Of a DNA stretch of 64,000 nucleotides, positions 18,796 through 30,153 are shown piece by piece; position 1 is the stretch's first letter, and every line of letters begins with the position of its first letter. The translations under genes and the position numbers were made by a program. The DNA comes from Gracilaria gracilis. Its lineage: Eukaryota > Rhodophyta > Florideophyceae > Gracilariales > Gracilariaceae. A model generated the notes under the pieces. That model made no database searches. It saw only the letters and a program-made list of their open reading frames with translations, and was not told the DNA's origin. Location of the stretch: positions 124,001 through 188,000 of the forward strand of contig JARGSG010000183.1 in the NCBI GenBank assembly GCA_030374805.1, in the 5' to 3' direction.

Positions 18796-21606
18796 CTATT
18801 TGTCTCCCCGTAGACAGCAGCGTGCCTTCTTCAAGCACTTCTTCCCGACTCCATCCAATATCTTCTCCTTGAAGACCCAAGTATACGGAACCGGTTTCAT
18901 CCAGGATTTCCTGGGTATAAGTTGCCAAGTGTTACGGCGGATGAGGGCGTTCATCTCGCGGTCGATGGCCTCACACCAACCGGGATCTCTGCACGCGTCC
19001 TTGAAACTACTTGGAACGTTGGGGTCGTACACAGTTTTCTTGGGGACCCTTACATTTGGAAAGTTATGCGCGATTGTTGTCATCGCCTCTACCAGGTGGT
19101 CTTCCAAGTCAGGACCGTTATCCGTCTGTGAGGTATGGTCCGTCGCCCCTGTCTCCCGTTGGCGAGTTATACCCTCCAGGAGGGTGGAGATGTTTGGAAG
19201 AGGAGAGGAGTTGACAGCCTTGAAGTCCAGAATACGGCAAGTGACGAACGAGTTCTTCTCCGCCACAAACACACGGGCAAGTGTGGTGTCGCTTTGCATG
19301 CCCACGAAGTGCGCGAAGACAGAACGGGGGAGGAACTTCTTTGATGCCACGGTCTTGGACCGATATAGAAAGGCGTAGCCAGGCTGACCAAAGTTCGGAA
19401 TGTTCGTAAAGTCGATTATAATGGACGGATTCCATTCCAAAATCGGTATCCGTCCTTGTATACTTGAAGAAGGAGCCCTATTTCGGAGCCAGTTGGCATG
19501 GTTCATTGCCTCGGCCCAGAAGGAAATGGGCAGTTTGCTCGCGAAGAGAGGCACACGAGCTCTGGTCCAATGTTCTTGGATAAGCCTCTCCGCGGCTCCA
19601 TTAGATTCGGAGACGTAGGGAGGAGAGTAGTCCAAGACTATGCCATGATTGAAGCAGAAAGTTTCCAACTCGGTGCTTTTGTGTTCGCCGGCCCCGTCCA
19701 GGCGAAAATTCTTCAAGCGAAAGGAATGGTTAAGTTCTAGCTCCGATCTGAGTTTGTACCAAGCCAGGTGCTTCAAAACACTAGCACCTGTCTTGTCCAT
19801 CAAGAAGAAAACGTCCGACTTGGACGTGTGGTCATCCAGTATGGCCATGGCGTAGATTGCACCAGAGAGAGATGGCGAAATCTTTCCCGACAGATCCATA
19901 TGGATAAGTTCCAAGGGACTTGACGTCGAAACGAATCGCGACCGGGCGGTAATCAGGTTTCGTTTCCTCTTGTCTGTGAGGCAAGGAACGTACGTCAACG
20001 ACTCCAAGATGGAACGTTGGAAGTAAGGCACAGAGTCGAAAGACTTGACAAGGTTCTGGTATCTACTTGGGTGAAGATGACCAGTTCGACCGCGCCATTC
20101 CAAAGCCAGCTCCTGATTGCTGTTACTTGCGTTCACGACCATCACTTGTTTGTCGTTATCAGCGAGGTCCATGACGAAGAGGCCTTGCTTGATTTCCGTT
20201 TCCCAAATGATTTCAGAGTTTCGATTAGGATCCATGATGAAACATCCATTGAATGGCCAAATGGTGGAAGAGAACATCACCATGAACTCTACACTGAGAA
20301 CGCCAACAGAAAGGATGTTCGACTCAAAGGCAGGCGCGTGGTAAGCCTCGATGACTGTACCACGGTTCAAAGGTATCCAGACATGACCTTTGCCAACGAG
20401 ACGAGCTGTTCCTGAAGCAGCCTGAACAGTCTCGATCTCAATTCGTTCGTAGCGAATGAACGACTTCCGCGAATGGAAGAAGTGATGAGTTGTCCCTGAG
20501 TCAATATAGGCTGAGTCAAATTTCGTTTGAGAAAGAAGAGCGATCTTACTCTTGAACTTGGCCATATTGCATTTGAAGCTAGGTGAAGGAGGCGGATCAT
20601 CATTTCTTTGCACCACATATGAACGAGGTTTGGAGTTATGATTTGAGTTACGATTATCATTTCCATCCCCCGTTGGTGGAAATCCTGAGTTCCAGTTGGA
20701 TTGACGTTGTCCTCCTCTGTGGGACCCATATTGTGAGCGACGAGAACCACCGTTGTTGCGATTAGATTGTTGTCGTCCGTTGAAGTTGTGCTGGTTATCA
20801 TTATCGCCAGACTCCTCACGTTTTCGTTTGTAACAATCTCGAGCATAGTGTCCATGACGACCGCAATAGTAGCAGTTATCATCGTAGCGGCTCTTGGTAG
20901 CCGAGGACTTGTAACGACGGTTTCGCTGCTTCCGACCACCCTTGTTTGCCGCGTTGGCTTTTAGTTGGGTAGTGGGGTTGGACGAAGGAGCGGAAGATGT
21001 CGGATTGTTTGGGTTTTTGCGACGAGCCACTTCAGCTTCGACAGCATTCACGATGGAGTCGAAGCCCCCTGCAGTTAGGTTCGACATCATGGCCAAGGGA
21101 GCAAAGGAGTTGGGGAGACTTCGAATGAGTTTGGAGACTTTGTCTTTCTCCGAAAGTTCCTCATCGAAGGTGGCAAGTTCCCCAACTACTTCCAGGAACT
21201 TAGCCACGTGCTTGTTCCTGTCCTCGCTTTCCTTGTATACCAAAGTGTCCAGACGATGGCGGATGTTCTGCACAGCTTGCGCGTTGGAGGTTGTGTACAC
21301 GCGCTGCAGTTCATCCCAGAGATCTTTGGCCGTTTTGTCATCATCGTCGACAAACGTGCGAACGAGAGCAAGCGGAGAGTCACCGAGACAGAGGGTGATA
21401 GTACTCTTCGCCTTCATAGATTTCTCGAACCAAGTTCTCATTGCCCGGTTTGTGGGGTTGAACCCATCAGGACGTGGGTCAAGACCGGAAAGAAATGGGT
21501 CGTCTCTGCAGGGATACGCCAGAAGACGACGACGCCAAAAGATGTAGTCGGTGGGGACCTTGAGCTTTGGAAGCCTGCCAAGGAGACCCTCATTTGTGCC
21601 CGACAT
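18796..21606 (-). CDS. gag-pol: Copia gag, protease, integrase and RT start in one ORF
   Basis: A 936-residue open frame starts at the ATG at 21606 (MSGTNEG). Gag covers about residues 1-270 with a CCHC knuckle CYYCGRHGHYARDC near 250. The protease motif is YIDSGTTHHF near 365. The GAG-pre-integrase HLHPSRY segment is near 510. The integrase DDE is visible as HMDLSGK, ILDDHTSK...RLDGAGEH and ESNGAAER between about 575 and 690. RT begins near 870 (NTWQLIPR, YTWVFKEK) and the ORF ends in TAA just after CCLRGDK, where related elements continue. So it is an intact gag-integrase piece truncated in RT. Confidence 0.93.
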   Translation of the reverse strand: MSGTNEGLLGRLPKLKVPTDYIFWRRRLLAYPCRDDPFLSGLDPRPDGFNPTNRAMRTWFEKSMKAKSTITLCLGDSPLALVRTFVDDDDKTAKDLWDELQRVYTTSNAQAVQNIRHRLDTLVYKESEDRNKHVAKFLEVVGELATFDEELSEKDKVSKLIRSLPNSFAPLAMMSNLTAGGFDSIVNAVEAEVARRKNPNNPTSSAPSSNPTTQLKANAANKGGRKQRNRRYKSSATKSRYDDNCYYCGRHGHYARDCYKRKREESGDNDNQHNFNGRQQSNRNNGGSRRSQYGSHRGGQRQSNWNSGFPPTGDGNDNRNSNHNSKPRSYVVQRNDDPPPSPSFKCNMAKFKSKIALLSQTKFDSAYIDSGTTHHFFHSRKSFIRYERIEIETVQAASGTARLVGKGHVWIPLNRGTVIEAYHAPAFESNILSVGVLSVEFMVMFSSTIWPFNGCFIMDPNRNSEIIWETEIKQGLFVMDLADNDKQVMVVNASNSNQELALEWRGRTGHLHPSRYQNLVKSFDSVPYFQRSILESLTYVPCLTDKRKRNLITARSRFVSTSSPLELIHMDLSGKISPSLSGAIYAMAILDDHTSKSDVFFLMDKTGASVLKHLAWYKLRSELELNHSFRLKNFRLDGAGEHKSTELETFCFNHGIVLDYSPPYVSESNGAAERLIQEHWTRARVPLFASKLPISFWAEAMNHANWLRNRAPSSSIQGRIPILEWNPSIIIDFTNIPNFGQPGYAFLYRSKTVASKKFLPRSVFAHFVGMQSDTTLARVFVAEKNSFVTCRILDFKAVNSSPLPNISTLLEGITRQRETGATDHTSQTDNGPDLEDHLVEAMTTIAHNFPNVRVPKKTVYDPNVPSSFKDACRDPGWCEAIDREMNALIRRNTWQLIPRKSWMKPVPYTWVFKEKILDGVGKKCLKKARCCLRGDK

Positions 21607-22892
21607 TGAGGCGTCCGGGGAGCGACGTAGAAAAGTGTATGATCAACCTTCTTCTACAAGATAAGGATATCGCGACCTACGGGGTAGGAACGTTTCTTCT
21701 TCTTAAATTTCTTCAACTTCTTCTTCTTCAACTTCGCCAGTCCCCTACCGGTGGAGGAGGTGTGAAATTGAGGTGTTCGTGGCCCAACCTTGGGAGCCAG
21801 GCGATCGATGTTGGACGGGTCCCCGCAATTAAGCAGCTAGCCCCGCATCACAACAAACAGACCTTTGAAGGATCTTCCCGCACCCGCAAAGCGGAGGGTA
21901 CTTCACTTCCTCAAACAAAGAACGAAACAAAATGGATGCCGATTACGTAGTAAGGTACTAGAGAGCGTTGTCACTGTACAAAAGGAGTGAGCTGCGGCAA
22001 GAGAAGGAACACGGCGAGTACCGACGTCTTCACAAGAACAAAAGTAGAGCTCTTTCACGAAGACTGCGAGAAGACACTTAAGAACCGACGGATCAGAATC
22101 TCCGACTAGGATGTATCGGAAAAAACTTCGTCGTCACGTCCGCATTAACGATGGAACGAATTACAACCAGGTAGAAAATTCACCTGGGATTGCGCGACGA
22201 ACCACCTTGTCTCGCAATCGCTCGTGCTTGGTAAGGAGAGGTGTAAAGTTCTTTCGTATGTCGAATCGTCATACGCACGGAAAATTCAAAACTTCCGTAA
22301 GAATGGAAGGGAATAAGCGTAGAAAATGTTTCGCAAGCGGCGAACGGAATCCTAGAACATTCAGCGACACTGACGAGCTTCCCAGAACACACAGACGGTA
22401 ACGTTCGTTTAGTAGTTTTGCCCGAAGCAAACACCTTGATATCCAAACAATAGAATATCCGCTAGCCAGAACCAAGTAAGCGCATAATTGTAACTTGAAT
22501 AAAGCGCTTGGCAAACATGTAGAAGAAAAAGACCAACCAATGTAGTTCATCGTTGTCTAAAATCTGTGAGGGACACAGCAGTACAGGAAGAAAAAAGTAA
22601 ATTGTCCTTATCCTGATCGCGTGCAAAAGACTTTCCAAGCCACACCAGATCGACAGACCATGGGATCCTTTCACTAAGTCAATTGTTCACGATAAATTGC
22701 GCGCGCAGAGCCGTAGCCACGACGTACCTTCGGGCAGGCGAGCCTTGGTATCCGCAACGCGCAATCTGCCAAAGTTGAAAGCCTGAGTAGTTGCATGCGC
22801 ACGGTAGAAGCGCGATGGCACGCAAGGAAAGAAGCGGAGCATGTTTGTAAATGATGGCGGCCCGGCGCAGCGCGCCCCAGGCGATGCTACCA
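21607..22892 (-). other. Copia leader between 5' LTR and gag
   Basis: About 1.3 kb without a convincing gene; small ORFs on both strands match nothing. The PBS-like site lies at its LTR end (22880-22892). A leader of this length is long for copia. Confidence 0.6.
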
Positions 22893-23097
22893 TGGAGCGC
22901 GCGAGCGGGGGGGAACAAGGTGGAGCGAAGTGCGGGCATAGTTGACTGCCGGCAGGCAGAGCGCCGAGCCGGACGGTCGCGCAATTTATTTTGCCATTGC
23001 AACCCACCGGCGCATTGATGTGCGCCGGGCGTTGCACTGCGCACAAATGACGTGGGTGTGACGCTCTCGCCTTACAAGAGTCCGACCGGTATCAACA
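22893..23097 (-). repeat. Copia 5' LTR
   Basis: This 205-bp partner of 16757-16962 is followed on its outer side by the second GTTTG target copy (23098-23102). Confidence 0.9.
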
Positions 23098-23102
23098 GTT
23101 TG

Positions 23103-23823
23103 GGCCCAATTTCTGGGTTACGTCCATCAGATCGATAGTCAACAATGCAAGCATACCGTAAATGCGTGACTAACAGCAACGATCTATTACGCAGGTTGCT
23201 TTGCCCTTTTTTGAAACACTGGACTGGAATCTATATCATGACCCATACCGTATTTACTTCTCCGCCTGATTCGCTTGAATTACAAGTCGTCTGCCTGCCT
23301 AGTATGTATTGCTTACTGGTACTGTTGCTGTTAACTATCGCCACATCTTTACCTTTGCCCTTCCAACCATTTTCGATGTTACAGTGAATCTTCGTTATAA
23401 AGATGTTGCGCAATAAGGATATACGCCTCACAAGGTTCCCACACGCGTTTTCGATTTGCAGATCGCTGTTTGAGAGGTTTGAAGCCATTTCAAAATGACT
23501 AGGATACAGAAATGACTATGCCAAAAGCTCATGCGCCGTGGCCCATAGAAAAGGTTTTATTCGAGCATTAAAATCATGGGTACAAAGATATCTATCTAAA
23601 TAGAGCCCGTCGTCGGCCCGCTCCGTTCCCTGGGTTCCAGAATGCATTTCATGACTAGGTCAAAGCCAAATTTGCAGCCACAAGGGCAATTACTGGGCCT
23701 TTAATTCTTGAAGCCGGACGTAGGCTTATGAATGAAAATGAATGCACTGCTTCCCGCAAGCAATAGAATCAAAATAACATTCAGTAATAATTGGCTCCAA
23801 ACCTTTCAACATACATTTAATCT
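23103..23823. other. Unassigned spacer between two retrotransposons
   Basis: AT-rich sequence with no ORF above about 80 residues that looks coding and no repeat I can recognise. It is the genomic interval between the copia target duplication and the ACGTA target site of the next element. Confidence 0.5.
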
Positions 23824-23828
23824 ACGTA

Positions 23829-23912
23829 TGTGCGCTTCGGTTGTGAGCGCAAGGGGGAAGATGTCAGAGGTGGAATCCGATGCTTTGCGTTTATTGAGGA
23901 GAGGAGGTCAGT
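23829..23912 (-). repeat. Truncated 3' LTR of second gypsy element
   Basis: The segment from TGTGCGCTTCGGTTGTGAGC to GGAGAGGAGGTCA matches 27022-27110 with few changes. The match ends where RNase H-like sequence begins, which marks a deletion junction. Confidence 0.85.
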
Positions 23913-25060
23913 GCGCGTCGAAGATTGACTCGAATCGAAAACAAGTGAGAGCGGGTTAAACAGGAAAACCAAATTGTTGTGGTCCGTGAACAACTTAAAT
24001 CCGGCCGCAGTGGCTGCAAGCCAGTACATACGTTCTACGGTTGCCATGATCGCGAATCCTTCTTCCTCCAGCGTTGACCAGCCTAGCTGGTGGCATTAAA
24101 ACTCCCGGAGCGGAAAGCAAGCCGAGTATGACGTTGGTCCTTATGCGGCTTCGCGAGCTCTTCTAGCAGAACTTGAGTTACGATGCCTGACCAGCTTGTC
24201 TTTTAGGCGTTCGTGTTAATGCAGAGTAGCTGTTGCTCGTCTCTATGAGCGAGTGTCACGGGGTTGGCTAGAGCCTGTTTGCACTTCTCGAATGCTTCAG
24301 TTTCCTTTTCGCCCCAATTTAGAGCTTGGAGTTGAACGGCAGCAACGGCACGCTTGGTTCGTTTTCCAGCGGCGTGGTAGACAAGTTCCATGAAATCATG
24401 TAGTGGGGAGATGAGCTCATTGAAGTCTGCAATGGCGGATGTCACCCATTGCATTGCACAAACAAATTGTTGTAAATGTGCGCCAGTCGTAGGCAGTTCC
24501 ATATAAACGAGACCGTCAAGATGGAGTGGGTCATAGCGTACTCCATCCGCGGAGACAATGCGGCCGCACCAACGAATTGATTTGGCGAAGAGGATTCACT
24601 TCTTTGGGTGTAGTTTGATGCAGTGCTGTGCGCAAATGCGGAAGAGTAGTCTGATTCCATCGAGAAGGCCTGGGATCGTGGCATCATGCAAAAGAATGTC
24701 ATCTAACCAGTACAGTAGCTGCTTCAAAAAATCCTTAGGAAACACGTCGGCTAGAACTGATTGAAGGTGTGTGGTGGCGTTTGTTGTGCCATGAAGCAAC
24801 CTGGTTGGAGAAAAAACGCCATCAGGTGTGACAAAGGACTGCAGTTCCTGGGAATTTTTGTCGAGTGGGAATTGCCAACAACCATGAGAGAGATCGAAAG
24901 ATGTGAAGAAACGGGATTTAGCTAGCTTCAATATCTCCTGCTCAATAATTGGCATTGGATACTGGTGTCTCACAGTAATTTGGTAGATGGGACGAAGATC
25001 CACAGTAAAGCGAAAACGGGTTGGACCTGGCCTCGGGACAATGAGAGGTGCAGAGGTTCA
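23913..25060 (-). pseudogene. pol: Gypsy RT and RNase H, second lineage, fragmented
   Basis: RT is at 25003-24596: PMPIIEQEILKLAKSRFFTSFDLSHGCWQFPL, FSPTRLLHGTTNATTHLQSV, and the catalytic box as YWLDDILLHD with both Asp kept. Connection and RNase H pieces follow in shifted frames (24502-24203, with EAFEKCKQALANPVTLAHRD) and end with FKLFTDHNNLVFLFNPLS (near 23960-24010). At least three frameshifts or stops separate the parts. Sequence then jumps to the 3' LTR remnant, so integrase is absent. Confidence 0.86.
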
Positions 25061-26970
25061 CGGAGAAGACGGGTTGGGATTGACCATGCCCGCTCGTACA
25101 AGCTCTGTGACAAATGTGTCAAGAAACTGTCGCTGCTCTTGGAAATACTTGCGGAGACGCACGCGTATTGGGCGAACGTAAGGTGGCAAACGTATTTTCA
25201 ATGGTGCGACGTTAGCGAGCGGTCCGGAGGAAAGCAATGTGCGGAAGATATCGAGATTTTCCTGAACAATGTTCTTGAGTGCGTTGGATTCGGCGGTTGG
25301 GATCCCATTAGAAACAACGTTCTGCATCATGTCATCAACTGCTCGGAGAATGTCGCCGTGTTGATCGGTGTCGACGGGATCGAGCAGTGCTGGGTCTGGG
25401 AATGGATCCGACTCTTGACGTGCAGTGTCGTACACGACTTGCAGTCGATCGGCGTCTGGCTGCTCTGCTTCTGCGGAAGGGGATTGGCTTGAGATGTCGG
25501 GTTGCCCACTTCTGAACAATCCAAGCCATTCAGAGCGAATCTGTTCTTGTCCAGCAGAGTGTGGGTGTCCACACGCAAATGCTGTAGCACAGGCCTCCCA
25601 ATTAGTACATTTTCGCAGGCAAGGTCATCGTCGGCAACCAAAAATGAAATGTTCATGAGCGCAGGGTTTCCAGAAGCCAGATGCAGAATTGTTCGTGGTA
25701 CGGTCCAAATTCGACAGAATTTGAAGACCTCTGCGGTGTCTGAAGTTTCTTTCTTCAGAGCGACTGCGAGTGAGACATTTTCGATTGCCGATATCTTTCC
25801 AATTCTTTGGATTGCTGCGGTTTCAACCAGTCTAGGTGATACAATGCGATCGTCACTTCCATCATCGCACCTGCCGCTGGACTGGATGGACGTCATTCCA
25901 TCAGACACCGTAATCGAGCAGTTTGGGCTGTTGCGGTCTTCTGAAGGCAGCAGACGGCCGACAGTACCAGAATTGTTTCGATTGGCTCTGGCTTTCTGGG
26001 ATCTGGTTGACTTCGAAAGACCATTGGCTGCCTTCTTACCAGAGAGTTCGGCTTTGAGGGCTTTCTTCTCAGCGTCAGTGGATTTTGTGCGACCATCGAT
26101 CCAATGACGTTCAGCCTTGCGTTTGCAGGGCGCATGCGGGCAGAAAGATGGTGGTCGCTTTGACTTAGCCGTTGATGGTTGTGGGCAACCAGTTTTGGTT
26201 GGCCTCGTGCTTGATTCCGAAGAACCGTTGATAACGTTATTGTTTGTCCTGTTGGGCTTTGAACTGCGATTACGCGAAGGCGGCCCGTTGTCAACGATCT
26301 GAAACGCTTCGGCGAGAGACATCGCGTGCTTCATGAATCCTTTGAAATCCTTTTGAAGCGCGGCGTAAACCAATTCCAAATTGCTTTCGAGGCGTAGTTG
26401 TAGTACCTTTGGTTTGATGGCGTACAGAATATGCTTCACCGCCACCTTAGGATGATCCTTCATGACCCACGAGAGACCATTGCGGTGGAGGACGGAGACG
26501 TAAGAGGTAAACAAACCTTTCATTCTAGATCGGGAAGACGTGTCGGTCATGTCCATTGCTAGTTCGCGTTTAATGACAGCGTGAATGTCACCAACCTTCA
26601 TAGTATCCTTTTCTTCTCTGGCTTCAGATTCCAGGTAGGTTCTGAGTTTTTCATCTGTTAGGTCTTCTAATTTAGAAACGTCTGAAATGTATTCCAGTTC
26701 GATACAAGACTGGAGCCATTCTGAGTCGACACAGTAGCTCAGATTGACGGGCCGTACTGGTTCCGTTATCGTTGAGTCGACAACGGCAATCTGCAATGCT
26801 CTTGCAGTGACTTCCTTAACATATTGGTCGTATTGACTCAAAAAGACGCAGATGGCTTTGGGGTTTGTGTTGATCAGTTTCGGATGACTCACTGGGAATG
26901 ACACAGATTTTGGTTGCTGGAGAACGAAATCTTCATCTCCAGAATTGTTTGGCGTCGAAGCGGACGCCAT
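25061..26970 (-). pseudogene. gag: Gypsy gag and protease, second lineage
   Basis: The ATG at 26970 (MASASTPNN) opens about 550 residues in one frame to 25327, about 50 bp inside the 5' LTR. A basic Lys/Arg/Ser-rich segment near residues 230-340 (with CPHAPCKRKAERHW, a short Cys/His cluster) follows the gag helices. A retropepsin-like C-terminal strand pair is seen in ENVLIGRPVLQHLRVDTHTLLD (near 25550-25620). The catalytic DTG/DSG is not visible as such. The protein continues in another frame (25519-25058) into the RT N-terminal region (IRLPPYVRPIRVRLRKY). Confidence 0.78.
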
Positions 26971-27021
26971 TTTTTGATCGAACGGTAATGCGATACAACC
27001 GTGGGTATCGGCAGTGATCAC

Positions 27022-27312
27022 TGTGCGCCTCGGTTGTGAGCGCAAGGGGGAAGATGTCAAAGGTGGAGTCCGATGCTCCGAGTTTATTGAGGAGAGGAGG
27101 TCAATCGGTGACTTAAGTACACCGATGCAGAGCTCCCAATTGGGAGTCACCCAATTTGGAGCGCTGCTCGATCTCAAGCTCTACCCAGAGACTCTTAGTT
27201 TTGGGTGGCAGGTGCTAAGTGATGGCGCTTGCCTGTCATACTGCGTGGGTGACAGTCAAGCGTCTGTGACTGATGGTGTGTGTGTGGCTGTGGCTGGGTA
27301 CCTGCCACTACA
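27022..27312 (-). repeat. 5' LTR of second gypsy element
   Basis: The 291-bp segment has element-sense ends TGTAGTGG and GCGCACA, with ACGTA target copy at its outer edge. The inner 90 bp recur at 23829-23912. It includes an inverted pair CCCAATTGGG / CCCAATTTGG. Confidence 0.85.
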
Positions 27313-27519
27313 ACGTAGCTTCAAATCGTGCGGTGAGAGTGGAGACGCTGATCAAGACGCTATTGACAGGCAAATAGATCGGTTTAAGGCAGAAGTCATG
27401 TAGTTCGATCCAAATGATTTGTCTAATTGTACCAAGTTTAATCTGTTATACCGCATAACTGCGGAGCGCACAATTGGGACAGAAATTCTACCTGGCTATA
27501 TTATATAAAGAAAAAGAAT

Positions 27520-28346
27520 CACCTACTTTTCTGGCGCTAATACCACCGGTTCAGAACGTAATACTCACTTTTTTATTGCTAGGGCAACAAATCTCAGATT
27601 TTCTAAAGGCAACACAGGAAGTAAGCTCTGGTTTGACTACCACTACAACTTAAAAGCCTGGATAAACTCAGAGGTTTGCAAGAAGTAGCTCAGTCGTTTT
27701 TCTAGCTACACAACATCAATTTTTTCTACGCAATAGGTATTATTGCTCCTGAAAAATGCTATCTGTCATTTTCATATTGACGTACTCTCTGTTCATGAAA
27801 ACGTAAATATCTTATTTCTTCCACCAAACACCACGTCAAAAATCCAGCCGATAAATGCAAAAATTATAGCTTCAATGCAGAAACTGTACAGAAGATTTCA
27901 GTGCAAGACAGCTGAAGACAATATGGATGCCGATGTGAAAAGTATTTATTGCATTGATCAACTGCCGGCTACAAAGAAGATGGATATTTTATGAGAGGAT
28001 CTTCCAAACACTGCGTTTCCGATTTTTTTGGCTGCATAAAAAGATAATGGATAGGGTCAAAATGACGACAAACGTCGGTGAAACAGAACACCGGCTCGTA
28101 GAGGAATTGACTGTGTTTATAAATCAACTGGTGTCTACTCAGCAGAGAAACACTGGTAAAATTACCGTAGATTCACTTCTTGATTTGGAGGCCGAAAATG
28201 ATGGCTGCGTCTTCCAACCAGCAATCGACTATTTGGCAGCGGTGATTTTTAATGCTATAAATACAGAAAAAATTGAAGATGAGAATTTTGAGGAAGAAGA
28301 AAGTTTGTTAAAAGACTTTACGCTGGACGATAAGCTAATTCTTTAG
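27520..28346 (+). pseudogene. Pogo/Tigger-like transposase, 3' half
   Basis: Without a start, the frame reads a DDE_1-type core: NTTGSERNTHFFIARATN (near 27535-27590), a YHYNLKAWINSEV block (27640-27680), a stop, then FLPPNTTSKIQPINAKIIASM and LYRRFQ (near 27815-27905), which are hallmark strings of Tc1/pogo-superfamily transposases. The C-terminal helix region continues in a shifted frame (27954-28346) and ends in an acidic tail, EEEESLLKDFTLDD. N-terminal DNA-binding and first catalytic Asp regions are missing. Confidence 0.82.
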
Positions 28347-29407
28347 TTGTAGTAACAGAAGTGCTTAGGGAACACGGAATTGAATCTCAATTTGTTTAAA
28401 GTTCTCTCCGTAGAGCACAAAACAATTTTGTAACGGGATATGAAGCAAACGATGCGGCAAACGCGATTTACGTTGTTCTTCGGCATAGACTTAGTCAAGA
28501 AAGGTACTTGAAAGAGCCTACATTAGGCTGTATTGTTTTATTGTTTTTGTTTTTTGTTCACTTCGATGAAGAGATAAACTGTCTATAAGGGTATGGTAGT
28601 GCTAAACGCTTTACATCCTTATATCAAGGATAGACTATACAGTATGACGCCATCAAGCTCGTTGTGGACCTCCACAGATATTTTTCGCGCCGCGGCTGCA
28701 GTGCCGGGTGCTTCTAATTATAACTTTTGGCAATCTAGAAATAGTCAATGATGCTCGGGACGATAACAGCAGATATAGAATATAATAGATCCCTCGTTCA
28801 GTTACACGGTTTTTAGTTAAACTTTCTATATAGTTGGTGGGTTGAGAGCATTAACTCTTGGCTTCTCTGATTCAAGTGGTCGTGACCGCAGGCCGCCCTT
28901 TATTTGCACGACCGTTGGAACTCTTGGACACTGTGCCCAGTTCCAGCCAGTGCTTGTCGTTGCGTCACTTACACCGTCCCTCGCAAACAGGTTCTAAGAA
29001 GCATGCTTCGTGGCGATAGAAATAAGCAGGTAGATACGGTAACTACCGTTATATACCTTAGCTTTGTCAAACAGCATTAGAGTAAGAGAGCGCAGCACAT
29101 AATCCTTGCGACGACGACGAGCGAAGAATAAAACGGGTCAGTGCTTTCCACTTACAGGTAATGGGCCATACGTGAAGAAAACCCCACCAACACAACCCTC
29201 ATCCCCGAACCACCGACGTCCACCACGGCAGCACCCAACCCCCACCTCGCCTGCAGATAAGGAGGACAGCTCCGCGAAGACACATTCCTCCAAGAACTAT
29301 GCACAAACGCCATAAACACAGCCAACAACCGACGCCAACCTACTGATACCACACAACACATATCTCCCACACACATATCTCCCACGCATACAAAGCATAA
29401 ACACATA
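28347..29407. other. Unassigned spacer
   Basis: I see no gene, RNA or repeat that I can support here. A tRNA-like fold was considered near 28850 and rejected. Confidence 0.5.
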
Positions 29408-30130
29408 ATGGACACAGACAAAACACACAAGATACCAAAACTCGAGAGTAGCAATTACGCACCTTTGTACCTAGCCCTCCAAACTTACGCAGCCAGAATT
29501 GACGATACCATGCACGCCACTCACATCATTCGTGGCAACGCGCTGCTTCACTTTCAACTCGCGTGGCGTAACCTACAATTACCACAATTAAAGAAGAAGA
29601 AACCACCATCGACTTCATCATCGCAGGAATGAAAATCACCTCCACACTCACGCCGATACTAGGACACGTACGAGCCAATAAACCGAAAACCATCAGAGAT
29701 TTCACACACATATTCAAATCACTCCGCTCCCTTTATCAGCAGACACAAACCTCGCAGCCTCCATTCAAAACTTAGCAGCCGCAAGGAATCACCGGGTACT
29801 ACGGACCGACAAAGAACTACAAACAGCCGCAAAACTATGGAGCCCCACAACACTACTATGAGCAACGCCCAAACTACGGAAAGATCATCTACGCACGTCC
29901 GAACTATCAAGCTCGCCGCATACCATTCAACCAGCTTTGTATCTACCACAAGTCAATGGGCATACGCTGCAACCATACCGATGACCAATGCAGAGATCAA
30001 GGACACCCTAAGAACCGCCAAGGAATACTGCAGACCAACTACCTCCAAGCCGGTTCCGCGCCCCAATACTACGTAATGCCACAACCCGAGACCGCCCCAC
30101 CCGCAGCACAGCAGCAGCAACACAACCCAA
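29408..30130 (+). pseudogene. Retrotransposon gag remnant with Cys/His knuckle
   Basis: The ATG at 29408 opens a gag-like start (ESSNYAPLYLALQTYAARID). After two frame changes a Tyr/Asn/Gln-rich stretch (near 29800-29930) leads to a knuckle CIYHKSMGIRCNHTDDQC..QGH (near 29935-30010). The Cys-x2-His-x6-Cys-x-His spacing resembles the knuckle found in gag proteins of several protist LTR elements. A Pro/Gln-rich tail follows. Sequence then meets a foreign LTR at 30154. No pol is linked to it. Confidence 0.55.
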
Positions 30131-30153
30131 ATCCCAACCCCGAAGCTGTCAAC

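Larger units (their letters stand above)
16757..23097 (-). mobile_element. Complete Ty1/copia retrotransposon with target duplication
   Basis: The 6341-bp element is in minus orientation: 5' LTR at 22893-23097, 3' LTR at 16757-16962, and GTTTG on both sides. In its own sense the LTRs open with TGTTGATACCGG and end in TCCA or TACA. A PBS-like TGGTAGCATCGCC abuts the 5' LTR (22880-22892) and a purine-rich GAGGGACGG abuts the 3' LTR (16963-16971). Order inside is gag, protease, integrase, RT, RNase H, which is the copia order. The LTR pair differs at many positions and RT is decayed, so it is an old insertion. Confidence 0.93.
23829..27312 (-). mobile_element. Second Ty3/gypsy lineage, internally deleted, with target duplication
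   Basis: The element is bounded by ACGTA on both sides (23824-23828 and 27313-27317). The 5' LTR is 27022-27312 (element sense TGTAGTGG...GCGCACA, 291 bp). Only the last 80-90 bp of the 3' LTR remain (23829 to about 23912), and they are joined directly to RNase H sequence. Gag-protease, RT and RNase H are recognisable; the integrase, PPT and most of the 3' LTR are deleted. The RT and RNase H style (WLDDILLH, FTDHNNLVFLF) resembles the gypsy lineage common in oomycetes and is unlike the chromovirus at 1-10569. Confidence 0.88.

Noticed and set aside
16757-23097. The 205-bp flanking repeats as unrelated dispersed repeats
   Set aside because: They start and stop with TG...CA, abut PBS- and PPT-like sites, and are bordered by the same 5-bp GTTTG, so they are the copia LTRs.
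28840-28915. tRNA-like sequence
   Set aside because: No consistent acceptor and T-arm pairing and no proper GGTTCGAATCC box.
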